From positions 46,114-110,113 of the forward strand of contig CAYHCF010000007.1 in assembly GCA_964355075.1 (NCBI GenBank): a stretch of DNA of 64,000 bases. Direction: 5' to 3'. Of this stretch, positions 44,467 to 53,479 are shown in pieces. The position numbers and the translations under genes are program-made. Each line of letters starts with the position of its first letter. Within the stretch, counting starts at the first letter, position 1. Below the pieces are notes generated by a model that saw only the letters and a program-made list of their open reading frames with translations, made no database searches and had not been told where the DNA came from. The stretch comes from B1 sp964355075. Lineage in GTDB: Bacteria > Bacteroidota > Bacteroidia > UKL13-3.

Positions 44467-45510
44467 TTAAACACTTTGTAAATAAATAAAACTGTGCTGA
44501 TTGCCTTTATAGGTATTGTAAATCAAAATATTTGAAATGTTTTTCGGTTCAGGGCGGCCTGGTTTTAAAAAATGCTTCGGAACATATTGACGTATTAAGA
44601 ATTGGGAAGCAAGCCATAAACCAGGGGCAGAAGCTGTTGGAAACTCCCCGAAAAAATGCTTGAACCTTGCAACTGGTACATAAGCTCCTAATAATGACTC
44701 CACTTTTTCATAGAAAACAGACAACCTACTATCTCCATTTTCGCCTGATAAAAGCAAACTCAGGTTTTCAGGTATTATGGAATGAACGATCATAAATTGT
44801 TTTAACTGCTCTTCAATTTCATTTGGGTTATCTGTAGTAACAGTGTGAATTGCCGAAATTTTTGCGCTTGCATCGTCTTTCCTGTTGTTAAGCAAAAACA
44901 TGGCAGCCCCTTCTCCGGCAATGGTTCCGGGTGTATGACACTCGTATAAATCCATATTTTGAATTTCTTCCTCCTTATAGGCAGTACCTAATCGTTCGAT
45001 ATTGTAATTATAGGTTGAAATTTCATCCAGACCTCCCACTATATAAGTTGAATCCGGATTTTCAAGCAAGAGCATTTTCGCATCTATTAAGGCATTTTCA
45101 AAAGCCAGGCCCCGGTGAACATGCGTAATATTGTATCCGTGATTATGTGAAATTAATCCCACCTGAGCTGCAATTGCATTGGGTGTACTTTGAACAAAAT
45201 TGGTAGGAGTTAAGGTTCCTTCCCGGTATTGAATGAGCTGATTTAAAAATTTTATACAATCTTCCATTCCCCCGTTTGCGGTACCTAATATAATGCCCTC
45301 TATTTTTTCGTTTTGGATGGTTAAAGGTAATGCTGAACCCACTCCCATCCTAACTGCTTTGCCCATCCTTCTTAAAATATTGAGCGGAATATTTTCATAT
45401 TTAGGTTCAATTATTTTCAAAACGTTTTGCTCAACAGGCATCAACTTTTCGAGATTAATATCCGTAAAAGTATTTTGGGCCGATATACAAGTTGATTGAT
45501 GGATATACAT
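44467..45510 (-). CDS. Ketosynthase-like chain-length-factor homologue, module 2
   Basis: 347 residues. The nucleophile region reads THVHRGLAFENAL (about 129-141), with no Cys; GTANGGMEDCIKFL and PTNFVQSTPNAIAAQ match the paralogue at 37131. A partial triad relic, AGEGAAMFLL, is visible. It follows the KS at 45515 by 4 bp, repeating the ACP-KS-CLF order of module 1. Duplication is clear but divergence is large, so the two modules probably have different chain lengths or starters. Confidence 0.86.
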   Translation of the reverse strand: MYIHQSTCISAQNTFTDINLEKLMPVEQNVLKIIEPKYENIPLNILRRMGKAVRMGVGSALPLTIQNEKIEGIILGTANGGMEDCIKFLNQLIQYREGTLTPTNFVQSTPNAIAAQVGLISHNHGYNITHVHRGLAFENALIDAKMLLLENPDSTYIVGGLDEISTYNYNIERLGTAYKEEEIQNMDLYECHTPGTIAGEGAAMFLLNNRKDDASAKISAIHTVTTDNPNEIEEQLKQFMIVHSIIPENLSLLLSGENGDSRLSVFYEKVESLLGAYVPVARFKHFFGEFPTASAPGLWLASQFLIRQYVPKHFLKPGRPEPKNISNILIYNTYKGNQHSFIYLQSV

Positions 45511-45514
45511 GAAT

Positions 45515-46708
45515 CTAAACTTTTGAAAAAATTAAGGAACTGCAATTTCCTCCAAAACCGAAAGAATTGCTCATTACATGATTTATCTTGTCTTTATGAT
45601 AAGTAAGATTGGGTATTAAGCCTGTTGCATCAATTGGATTTGAAAAATTTAAACTCGTGAAATACTCTTGATAGTATAATGCCAAAATGGTATAAACTGC
45701 TTCTATAGCACCGGCGGCACCTAACGTGTGTCCAATCTTTGATTTTGAAGAAACAAAGTGAGGGACTCTTTCGAATATTCTCAACATGGCCAAGCTTTCC
45801 ACTAAATCATTATTTTCGGTGCCGGTACCATGCGTGTTAACAAAGTCGATTTTGTTGGATTCAATTTTTGCCGTTTTAAGTGCGCCCGACATGGCCAAAA
45901 ACGGGCCTTCACCGGTTTCAGACAGAGAGGAAGCATGAAAGGCATCATTCGAATTACCAAAACCTGATAATTCGGCATACACTTTTTTGTTTCCTACAAG
46001 CGATTCATTCTCCAATACCAAAAATCCAGCTCCTTCTCCTAGATTGAGTCCATTGCGGTCTTTATCAAAAGGCCTGCAATTTTGAGAAGCTAAAATTCCC
46101 AAAGCATTAAAACCATTAATCGTTATTTTAGCGAGACTATCTGCTCCTCCAACGATAACCCGGTTGGCCAATCCATTTTTTATTAACCGGGCTCCGAACA
46201 TAATGGCGTTGGCAGCAGATGAACAGGCGGTATTGATGGTATTACAAACACCTTTTATTCCAAATTTTGATTGCAAAAAAAGGGTTACTGAACAGAAATC
46301 ATACGAATTCAGATAGGGAGAACCGATTGAATTTGAAGTGGCATTGGCATCCTGATAAAACGCATCGGTAAAGCACATGCCACCGATAGAATTTGATGTA
46401 ATCAATCCGGTTTGATAAGAGGCGAGTTCTTGCCTGGTTAAACCGCTATCCTCAATGGCTTCCATCATTGCATGAAAGGCAAGCAAAGAAGTTCGTGATA
46501 CACCGGGATCCGTTAATTTGTGTAATTTTTTAAAGGCCTGATCATCCATTTTTACCTCTCCAAAGCGAAATGAATTAGAATAAATGGTCTGAAAATTTTC
46601 AAGATCCGACAGACCGCAATTCCCATTAATCAGTGCGCGATGATTGGTTTCTACGTTATCTCCAATTGCGCTGATCACCCCTAAGCCGGTAACAAATACT
46701 TTACACAC
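45515..46708 (-). CDS. Beta-ketoacyl-ACP synthase (FabF/B type) of module 2
   Basis: 397 residues with a GTG start. Cys162 lies in INTACSSAAN, the His residues in NTHGTGTENND and SKIGHTLGAAGAIEA, giving a complete triad. The sequence is paralogous to the KS at 38117. It is flanked by an ACP (9 bp upstream) and its chain-length-factor-like partner. It extends acyl chains on ACP; whether for the aryl polyene or the alkyl part cannot be decided by reading. Confidence 0.94.
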   Translation of the reverse strand: MCKVFVTGLGVISAIGDNVETNHRALINGNCGLSDLENFQTIYSNSFRFGEVKMDDQAFKKLHKLTDPGVSRTSLLAFHAMMEAIEDSGLTRQELASYQTGLITSNSIGGMCFTDAFYQDANATSNSIGSPYLNSYDFCSVTLFLQSKFGIKGVCNTINTACSSAANAIMFGARLIKNGLANRVIVGGADSLAKITINGFNALGILASQNCRPFDKDRNGLNLGEGAGFLVLENESLVGNKKVYAELSGFGNSNDAFHASSLSETGEGPFLAMSGALKTAKIESNKIDFVNTHGTGTENNDLVESLAMLRIFERVPHFVSSKSKIGHTLGAAGAIEAVYTILALYYQEYFTSLNFSNPIDATGLIPNLTYHKDKINHVMSNSFGFGGNCSSLIFSKV

Positions 46709-46717
46709 TTCGGCCTT

Positions 46718-46978
46718 TTATTGCTTATGTTGAATAATATAAGATGCAATGGTATTTATATCTACCAATATTTTTCTGCCTTCTTTTGGATCTTGAATTT
46801 TGATTCCATATTCCCTTTCCAATAGTACAATTAACTCTATCGAATCAATTGAATCCAGGTTAAGTCCTTCGCCAAAAAGTGGCTGATCGTCCTGAATATC
46901 CTCGGGTGTCATCTCGAGTAAATTCAGGTATTTTATAATATGCTGTTTAAGTTCTTTTTTTAACTGCTCTTGTTCCAT
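46718..46978 (-). CDS. Acyl carrier protein of module 2
   Basis: 86 residues. Phosphopantetheine Ser43 in LNLDSIDSIELIV, preceded by DDQPLFGEGLNL; the same subfamily as the module 1 ACP at 39307. It follows the ABC permease by 5 bp and precedes the KS by 9 bp. The shared subfamily is consistent with duplication of the whole ACP-KS-CLF unit. Confidence 0.94.
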   Translation of the reverse strand: MEQEQLKKELKQHIIKYLNLLEMTPEDIQDDQPLFGEGLNLDSIDSIELIVLLEREYGIKIQDPKEGRKILVDINTIASYIIQHKQ

Positions 46979-46983
46979 TTTTT

Positions 46984-48261
46984 TTAAATTAGGTTTCTTT
47001 TTTTTAACCCGATAAACGCTATAAATTGAAAAATAAATATCAGGCCAATTAAAGGTAATATTGTTAATAGTAATTCTCCGAAATTATTATTTTCCAGGAA
47101 CAATCCATAAAATGCCTGTAAACCCCAATAAAATGGCGAAACATGCAAGAGCAAATTAAAGGAATGCGGCATGGCAAAAGAGGGAACAAAAACCCCTCCT
47201 ATGGCGGCAAGGATAACAACGGCTACTGATCCAAAACCATTTGCCTGTTCATGGGTTTTGGCAAAAATTCCAATACATAAAGCGAAACTAATGCCACACG
47301 CGCCACAAATTAATGAAACCAAAAATAGCCCAATCCAATCAGTCGGAATATTTAATGGCGGTAAATTTATCATGGGAAAAATCCAAACTCCAATTGAAAA
47401 TATAAGCAAAACCTGCAATAAGGCCACTCCGAGATAAACCAACTGCTTGGCCAAAAGGTTCAAAACATAATTTGTGGGCAGCAATTTAAGTCTGATAAAA
47501 CTACCGCTCAATTTCTCTTTTACCAGATTTCCGCCAAGAGAAATAACGGTAAAAAACATGGCAAATAATGTCCATGCCGGCACATTATGCTGACTGGCAT
47601 TTGGAACGAGACCTTTGCCATCAGTATTAAATGTTTGTTCGGTAAACTCTATTGCCCGGGGCAACAATTCAGATTCAATTTCTCCGGGAATTTCTTTTTG
47701 ATTGACTTCAAAATACAAGGATCGAATCATCAATTTATTTTCCAAAATTTGCAACACACTTTGCAAAGCTCCCTTAATAGAGGATTTATAAGACTCCTGT
47801 AAAACAGGATTAAACAGCATCGTAATCGAATCCATATAACTCTGCCTGATCAATGAATCACTTTTCCCCATTCCAAAATTTTGCATAGCTATTTGTGCAG
47901 AGACCTGAGCCTTTTGTTCCAGTTGACTGAAATACCCTTTCGGAATAACCAGAGCTACCAAAGCATCCTCCTTTTTGAGTTCAGGAAGCAAACCGGACGG
48001 ATTTATATTTTCTTTTTCTACCAATAAAAACAGTCCGGTTTCTTTAAGCGATTTCAGGAACTCTTTTGATTGTGTGTTGGAATCATTATTCACAACAACC
48101 ATGGAAATTTTGTTGTCATTTACCAGCTCATAGGTGCTGTTTTGAATTGCCGTCATAACCATTACCAAAATAACCGGCATCACAAACATGATTGTAAGCC
48201 CAACTCTGTCGCGTATCATCAGACGTAATTCCTTTTGGATAGCTGCCTTGAATTTAAACAT
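46984..48261 (-). CDS. ABC-2 type transporter permease
   Basis: 425 residues. One N-terminal helix (about 22-40), a large periplasmic region (about 50-220), then five to six C-terminal helices (VPAWTLFAMFFTVISLGGNLVKEK; LLAKQLVYLGVALLQVLLIFSIGVWIF; GVFVPSFAMPHSFNLLLHVSP), the ABC-2 (YhgE/DrrB-like) architecture. With the ATPase upstream (start overlap 1 bp) it forms an exporter. Similar exporters are recalled in flexirubin clusters and could move the pigment or its lipid precursor across the inner membrane. Confidence 0.91.
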   Translation of the reverse strand: MFKFKAAIQKELRLMIRDRVGLTIMFVMPVILVMVMTAIQNSTYELVNDNKISMVVVNNDSNTQSKEFLKSLKETGLFLLVEKENINPSGLLPELKKEDALVALVIPKGYFSQLEQKAQVSAQIAMQNFGMGKSDSLIRQSYMDSITMLFNPVLQESYKSSIKGALQSVLQILENKLMIRSLYFEVNQKEIPGEIESELLPRAIEFTEQTFNTDGKGLVPNASQHNVPAWTLFAMFFTVISLGGNLVKEKLSGSFIRLKLLPTNYVLNLLAKQLVYLGVALLQVLLIFSIGVWIFPMINLPPLNIPTDWIGLFLVSLICGACGISFALCIGIFAKTHEQANGFGSVAVVILAAIGGVFVPSFAMPHSFNLLLHVSPFYWGLQAFYGLFLENNNFGELLLTILPLIGLIFIFQFIAFIGLKKRNLI

Positions 48262-49004
48262 CAGTCTCTATATGCTTTACCGGTTAATTTTAAAAACAAA
48301 CTTTCCAGGCCGCTCTCTCCGTATTGAGAAAGCAGGTGCTCAAGCGGACCTTTTGCCATAATTTCTCCCTCATCAATCAAGGCGATAGAAGTGCATAAAT
48401 CTTCGGCTTCATTGAGTTGATGGGAAGTATAAATAAGGGTTGAACCTTCTTCATTTATTTTTTTTAAATATTGAATAATGGCTGAACGCGATTGTACATC
48501 GACACCTGCAGTGGGTTCATCCAGAAAAATGATTTCGGGTTTGTGAATGACCCCAATAGCAATATTAATTCTTCGTTTCATCCCACCCGAAAAATGCTTC
48601 ACCGGAAGATCTCTCACCTCTGATAAACCCAGAACACTTAAGAATTCATCGATGCGATTTTTAATTTCGTTTTTACTTAAACCATACCAGGCGCCAAAAA
48701 ACTCCAAATTTTCTCTGGAAGATAATTCAGGATAAAAAGCAAAATCCTGAGGTACAAATCCAATTCTGCTTTTCATGTTTTTATTTCCAAAAACCTTTTC
48801 ACCAAACAAAATTACCGTTCCCTCCTGCTGTTTAAAAAGGCCGCACATCAACGACATGAGCGTAGTTTTACCGGCACCATTGGGTCCGAAAAGCCCAAAT
48901 CTTTCTTTATGTTCAATAGAAAGTGAGATGTTATGCAAACAAGGTTTAACCTGCCCTTTGTAACTAAAATGAAGGTCCGAAATTTGCAAAACCGCATTAC
49001 TCAT
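48261..49004 (-). CDS. ABC transporter ATP-binding protein
   Basis: 247 residues. Walker A GPNGAGKTT (about 40-48), Q-loop VPQDFAF, signature HFSGGMKRR (about 137-145), Walker B IIFLDEPTAGVD (Asp162, Glu163) and the switch His in YTSHQLNEAEDLC. A drug/lipid exporter type (DRA/CcmA-like). It overlaps the permease by 1 bp and the BtrH-like gene by 4 bp, so it is part of the same coupled operon. Confidence 0.95.
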   Translation of the reverse strand: MSNAVLQISDLHFSYKGQVKPCLHNISLSIEHKERFGLFGPNGAGKTTLMSLMCGLFKQQEGTVILFGEKVFGNKNMKSRIGFVPQDFAFYPELSSRENLEFFGAWYGLSKNEIKNRIDEFLSVLGLSEVRDLPVKHFSGGMKRRINIAIGVIHKPEIIFLDEPTAGVDVQSRSAIIQYLKKINEEGSTLIYTSHQLNEAEDLCTSIALIDEGEIMAKGPLEHLLSQYGESGLESLFLKLTGKAYRD

Positions 49005-50020
49005 GGCTTCTTCCAGTTAATTTTTGAAAGAGATATAAATGCATTTTTTTCTATCTCAGCAATTTCCAGCAGGTAATCTCCCATTTGGTTAAAATCATTC
49101 TGAGAAGTGATACGGCCCTTAAAAATTCCTGCAGCCTGAACTGCCGACGAACGCCATAAATCTCCCGACTGGGTGAATAGCTCTGAAATATGCAATAATT
49201 GATCATCGGAATGAAAGGCATGTGCCTGTTGTAAAAATGCCGCATAAATAAAACGAAAACCTCCCCCACCCGTACCAATCTCTTCCTGCATTCTTACCAA
49301 TTGAGCCAGATAGAATCCTGCCTTTTCAATACCTAATTTATCTTTCCATTTTTTTATCTTACCGGCTGTATATTTAATTCCGCTAACTCCGGCAATCGGC
49401 CCCGGAATATGAAGCATATCTCTTACGTTTCTTTTGATGCCCATTTTTATTGCAAGACGAATATCCTCATCTGTGACTTCCTTTTTTACCTTTGGATAAT
49501 ACAACTGTCCGTTTGGAGCCAGTGGACCTCTGGCAAACCTTACCCGCTGCAATTCATAGGAAGATAAAAGGGTTGGGGTTTCCATTACCGGATCACTTAC
49601 GAGATAATTATCATTTTCTTTTCCGTAAACAACAATGTTATGCGCATTAAAATGAAAACGATATTCCTTCGGGAAATAGGGTAAATAAAAAACCCCGATC
49701 TGACAACCTGCCGGTTGCCCACTTTGAAGTAAACCATCGAGAAACTCCTGTGCCTTAATGGGTGAACTAAATTTTTTTCGCTCAACCTCAATACCTAAAG
49801 ATTTACAGGTTCGCTTAAAGATTAATCCAGGCATGGAACGGAAAGAAATTGCGGGTCCATTATTTATTTTAAGCAAAGGGATATAAATAAAAAACAGACC
49901 TGAACCTATACCGAATGCAAGGGGTTCTGTAATTTTGTTAATACCGGAAAACCTGAGAAGATTGCTGGTTACGCCATTTTCGCAATGTGCCGATTGGTGA
50001 TGTTCAAACTCAATTTTCAT
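49001..50020 (-). CDS. BtrH-like acyltransferase (papain-like N-terminal domain)
   Basis: 339 residues. The N-terminal domain shows a papain-like triad: Cys13 in SAHCENGVTSN, His127 in HFNAHNIVVYG and Asp143 in YLVSDPVME, typical of the BtrH N-terminal family named for the butirosin ACP-dependent acyltransferase. A helical DUF4872-like C-terminal region follows (MGIKRNVRDMLHIPGPIAGVSGI). BtrH transfers an acyl group from an ACP to an amine, so here it may transfer the polyene acyl group to the resorcinol. It overlaps the ABC ATPase and the next upstream gene, which indicates tight coupling. Confidence 0.82.
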   Translation of the reverse strand: MKIEFEHHQSAHCENGVTSNLLRFSGINKITEPLAFGIGSGLFFIYIPLLKINNGPAISFRSMPGLIFKRTCKSLGIEVERKKFSSPIKAQEFLDGLLQSGQPAGCQIGVFYLPYFPKEYRFHFNAHNIVVYGKENDNYLVSDPVMETPTLLSSYELQRVRFARGPLAPNGQLYYPKVKKEVTDEDIRLAIKMGIKRNVRDMLHIPGPIAGVSGIKYTAGKIKKWKDKLGIEKAGFYLAQLVRMQEEIGTGGGGFRFIYAAFLQQAHAFHSDDQLLHISELFTQSGDLWRSSAVQAAGIFKGRITSQNDFNQMGDYLLEIAEIEKNAFISLSKINWKKP

Positions 50021-50417
50021 TCACTTTCATGGTTTTTAACTCCTCCACACTGATCTCAAAAAGTTCAGCATATTTTTGCAATTTTCTTTCTGATAACTTT
50101 TCAAAAACAGCAGGGTTTAAATGTCTTTTAATTTGCCATTTCCAAAATCCGGTATAAGCAGATACGATCCCGGGTTCCATTAAACGCGATTCCATAAAAA
50201 ACAGTAAAGGACTGGCTTCCCCATTTTTAACTTTCAATTTTGCCTTTTCAATTCTGTTTTCGATATCCTTCCAGGCTAAGTCGAGCGCATTTGCTTTTAC
50301 CTCCCATCCTTTGCTTTGAGCGGTAGCATAATTCCCGTTTTCATCCAGTGCATAACACAATTCTCTCCCAACATTTTCGAGCGCACTCATATCCTGTGGA
50401 ATATCTGTTTTTTTCAT
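50010..50417 (-). CDS. Helical protein of unknown function linked to DarB
   Basis: 135 residues from the ATG at 50417, separated from the DarB stop by 1 bp; a longer frame overlaps DarB and is rejected. Rich in Lys/Glu and predicted helical (LENVGRELCYALDENG, DLAWKDIENRIEKAKLKVKNGE, VFEKLSERKLQKYAELFEIS). No catalytic motif is recognised. It overlaps the BtrH-like gene by 11 bp. Its fixed place between DarB and BtrH suggests an accessory role in acyl transfer, but this is inference. Confidence 0.76.
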   Translation of the reverse strand: MKKTDIPQDMSALENVGRELCYALDENGNYATAQSKGWEVKANALDLAWKDIENRIEKAKLKVKNGEASPLLFFMESRLMEPGIVSAYTGFWKWQIKRHLNPAVFEKLSERKLQKYAELFEISVEELKTMKVNEN

Positions 50418-50418
50418 C

Positions 50419-51564
50419 TCAGCAAACAGTAAATAATCCAAACATATAGGAAAAACGAGCACTTTCGGGAACAGCAACAAATATCTTCTGTCCTTTAATC
50501 AACTTACCACTGTTAAAAAGCTCTTCAATAATCAAAAAAATTGAACCTGAACCAATATTACCTACGGAGGAAAGGTTAGTAAACCATTTTTCCTGCGGTA
50601 TATGAACTCCTTCCTTGTCAAATTTCTCAGCCATTTTACTTCTAAAAAACTCACTAGAGATATGAGGCAAAAAATAGTCTATGGAATCAATGCTAAAATT
50701 ATATTTTTCGAAAAGTGATTTCATTTTTTCAACCCCAAACGAAACAATATTCTGGCTCAATAACTTCACATCCTGTTTAATGCTGAGAATAGATCTTTCA
50801 CCAATCTCTGCATAGGAAAAATCCATATAACTTTTGAGGCTTCCATCTTCCATTTTTTCGCTTGCCGAATACATGCAGGGTTCAATCAGATGCGCATAGG
50901 AAACCCCTTCCAGAAACTCAATTTTAAGACTGATGCCGGCTTCGTTTTTTTTGTTATCCAGGAGCAAAGCACCGGCCCCGTCTGAGAGCATCCACCTTAA
51001 AAAGTCTTTATCAAAGGTGATATAGGGATTATGTTCCGCTTCAGCCAATTTATTGGCTTCTTCTTCAAAAACATCCGACCTGATAATGCGGGAAACCCTT
51101 TCTGATCCCGTTGCCACAGCCCTATTTACCTCTCCCAATTTTACCGACATCCAGGCATATTTTAGGGCATGCATACCCGAACAACAAACCCCGGAAGGCG
51201 AAACCACTTCAATGGCACCCGTTTCGGGCAACCAACCATGAACCATTACGCCATGAGAAGGAATTAATTGGTCGGGCGTTGAAGTTCCGCAACTTAATAA
51301 GTCAATGGTTTCCAATCCATTGCCATCTCCTGAAAATAAATTTCGTACCGCCAGAGCAGTCATTTCAGAATTACTATGCGTAGGGAGTCCTTCCTCATTC
51401 ATGGCATAAAACCTTCTTTTGATGCCATTATTCCTTAATACAATTCTTCTTGATTTTGAAGGTTGATGATGAATTAACCCAACATAAGCCTCCATTCCTT
51501 CATTTAGAACAGGATCGTTGGGGAGAAATTTAGCGCTTCTTGTAATATAGACCTCTCTGAACAT
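50419..51564 (-). CDS. darB: DarB-like ketosynthase for dialkylresorcinol/cyclohexanedione formation
   Basis: 381 residues, FabH/thiolase-like KS III family. Nucleophile in PSGVCCSGMHALK (Cys127 or Cys128), His in DYFLPHISSEFF, Asn in WFTNLSSVGNIGSG. In characterised systems DarB condenses two acyl intermediates and closes the ring to a cyclohexanedione. Pairing with the DarA-like flavodoxin-type protein upstream and with the flexirubin genes supports the assignment. The KS III superfamily alone would also allow FabH, but length and context favour DarB. Confidence 0.88.
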   Translation of the reverse strand: MFREVYITRSAKFLPNDPVLNEGMEAYVGLIHHQPSKSRRIVLRNNGIKRRFYAMNEEGLPTHSNSEMTALAVRNLFSGDGNGLETIDLLSCGTSTPDQLIPSHGVMVHGWLPETGAIEVVSPSGVCCSGMHALKYAWMSVKLGEVNRAVATGSERVSRIIRSDVFEEEANKLAEAEHNPYITFDKDFLRWMLSDGAGALLLDNKKNEAGISLKIEFLEGVSYAHLIEPCMYSASEKMEDGSLKSYMDFSYAEIGERSILSIKQDVKLLSQNIVSFGVEKMKSLFEKYNFSIDSIDYFLPHISSEFFRSKMAEKFDKEGVHIPQEKWFTNLSSVGNIGSGSIFLIIEELFNSGKLIKGQKIFVAVPESARFSYMFGLFTVC

Positions 51565-51722
51565 GCAGTAATATTGTTTTTAAATTACCGACAAGTTAAA
51601 GCAAACTTTTATTTAATGAAGTCTTAACAATACTTAACCAGTAAAGTCGGCAAAATAAGGGATAGAAACAATTTTGCCAAGTATTTTATGAATGGAAGTG
51701 GAATTTAGGGGAGAAAACAGGC

Positions 51723-52379
51723 CTATTTTTTATAGATATTTTTCCAGTTTTTATATTCTCTTTCCTCAATTTGCTTAAGAACCTCAAATACAGATCTGAT
51801 CCAAAAGCTTTTGACTCCGAATCCGCCAGGTTTTCCAATCATTTTTTGAGTCAGCAGTACTTTTTTAGTAGCAATGTCAAAAAAAGTAACATCCATTACC
51901 CCTTTTAGAGCACCCTTATCAAATAGCTCCATGATAAATACCAATCCGATTCCATCCTTTCTTTCACAGTTATACTCACTTATCATTTGAGAAATTGCGT
52001 TGTTGTCAAACTGAGGCATTTTATCAGAATTATTACTGAAAATGGTTTCAGGGTCTCTCTGCGCATTTCTCTTTTCTACAACCGACAAATCGTAGGGAAT
52101 ACTTTCCTTTCGGAATGCCCTCTTTAAATCATACTTCTTAGCCTCATTCACAATGACCTTATTCCAGCCGGGGAAATACTTATCCCGGACACTCATTTCG
52201 CTAACTGTCCCGGCATTATCGAACTGGCTGAATGTTCCCAGAATGGTGATTTTAGAAAAATCCAAACCATAGTAAACGATTTCATTGGTGGTAAAAATAT
52301 CTTTTGTGTCAAAATTCGGTACCGGCATTTTGAATTCGGCAAAAAGAAATAAGAGCGGAATAATCAATAACTTTTTCAT
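51723..52379 (-). CDS. Secreted protein of unknown function between darA and darB
   Basis: 218 residues. Signal segment MKKLLIIPLLFLFAEF, then YYGLDFSKITILGTFSQ, a basic central part and a C-terminal DVTFFDIATKKVLLTQKM followed by a FWIRSVFEVLKQIEEREYKNW helix. No recognised domain. Its arrangement resembles the secreted protein at 27379 (FSK-like start, central W and Lys-rich helix, late F-V-rich strand), so the two may be distant paralogues. It has gaps of 158 and 194 bp to its neighbours and may have its own promoter. Confidence 0.75.
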   Translation of the reverse strand: MKKLLIIPLLFLFAEFKMPVPNFDTKDIFTTNEIVYYGLDFSKITILGTFSQFDNAGTVSEMSVRDKYFPGWNKVIVNEAKKYDLKRAFRKESIPYDLSVVEKRNAQRDPETIFSNNSDKMPQFDNNAISQMISEYNCERKDGIGLVFIMELFDKGALKGVMDVTFFDIATKKVLLTQKMIGKPGGFGVKSFWIRSVFEVLKQIEEREYKNWKNIYKK

Positions 52380-52538
52380 AATTATATTTTTTTTAATGGT
52401 GATTTTTTATGTATTTAAAGCGTTTTTGGATTAAGAAAGAGCAAAGGTAATTAATAATAAGATTTTCCAAAATCTTCGAAAATAAATTCAAAATCAGACT
52501 TAGCATTTAACCGTTAAAAGAACACAAAATCTAAGGGC

Positions 52539-52554
52539 GGAATGGAGTCATTCC
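52539..52554 (-). terminator. Possible terminator after darA
   Basis: A 6-bp stem (GGAATG with CATTCC, 4-nt loop GAGT) in a G/C-richer patch 20 bp beyond the DarA-like stop, with AT-rich sequence beyond. The T-run is weak, so this is tentative. A second 8-bp palindrome lies at 52459-52476. Confidence 0.3.
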
Positions 52555-52573
52555 CCTCTTATTGCCGGGATGA

Positions 52574-53479
52574 TTATTTGAGATCCACACCAGAGTAATA
52601 TTTTAACATTCTTCTGTTTTTACTTATTAAGAATGGTCTTAAAATCAACACGTAAGCAAGAACTACAACAGGTGACAAAATAAATAAGGCGAATACCAGA
52701 TAATATTTAAAAATTTTCAACCAGACGATCCGGTTCTTTTTTTTGATAATGATATTTGCCCAGATATTGAACAGCATTGCACCGCGAGACTCCACAAAAA
52801 GCAAATTGGGATGAACCCGAACCGCATTTTGAGCGATTAATTCTGTTTGTAAATTTTCAAAATTACCTCTACATAAATATTGTAAAACTATTTCCCCAAA
52901 TTGATGTGTATTTTTTATGTCCGAACCAGAAACACCCGGCTCTGGAAAAATATTTAGAAACCGATCCTTTTTCCCGGTAAACATCCAATATTGAATAGTT
53001 ATTGCACTGATCAAATTGGGATGTTTATCTTCCAATACGATATTTCCCACCAGGTTTGCTTCGGCTTTCGCGAGGAGTTTCTTTATTTTCTCCTGAGCCA
53101 TTATCCACATGTTTCTTGAACCTATAAGGGTTACAACAGGCGTGTTCTTTAGAACTTTTATGAGTTGAGGATGGTTCAGGGCGGAAGTAGCGGGAATACT
53201 TGGGGATAAAAACCAGGGAGAATAAGCAAATACAATTAGATCGTAGGTTTCGCTTTTGAGTTCAAAGTTTTTTAATGGGGCCGGAATACCCAGAACGCTT
53301 TCAGGCATAGCATCAAAAAAACGCTTACCCGACCAGGGAAAGGAAAAGGGCTGAACGGGAATTATTTCAAGCCATTCTACCGTTATTTGATTTTGCTCAA
53401 AAGGTTTAACAAAGTTATCGGCAATTTCCTTCAATTGACCCGATTGGGAATAATAAATGATGAGGATTTTTTTAGTCAT
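52574..53479 (-). CDS. darA: DarA-like dialkylresorcinol enzyme, flavodoxin-like
   Basis: 301 residues from the ATG at 53479 where TKKILIIYYSQSGQLKEI begins; the upstream extension is rejected. The N-terminus is a flavodoxin-type FMN site (YYSQSGQ), with DLIVFAYSPWFLSPSIPA and TLIGSRNMWIMAQEK further on, and the C-terminus has a membrane helix pair (YLVFALFILSPVVVLAYVLILRPF). Bacteroidota homologues are called dialkylresorcinol condensing enzyme DarA; the proposed role is aromatising the cyclohexanedione made by DarB. The role is from recalled literature. It ends 194 bp before the next gene. Confidence 0.84.
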   Translation of the reverse strand: MTKKILIIYYSQSGQLKEIADNFVKPFEQNQITVEWLEIIPVQPFSFPWSGKRFFDAMPESVLGIPAPLKNFELKSETYDLIVFAYSPWFLSPSIPATSALNHPQLIKVLKNTPVVTLIGSRNMWIMAQEKIKKLLAKAEANLVGNIVLEDKHPNLISAITIQYWMFTGKKDRFLNIFPEPGVSGSDIKNTHQFGEIVLQYLCRGNFENLQTELIAQNAVRVHPNLLFVESRGAMLFNIWANIIIKKKNRIVWLKIFKYYLVFALFILSPVVVLAYVLILRPFLISKNRRMLKYYSGVDLK

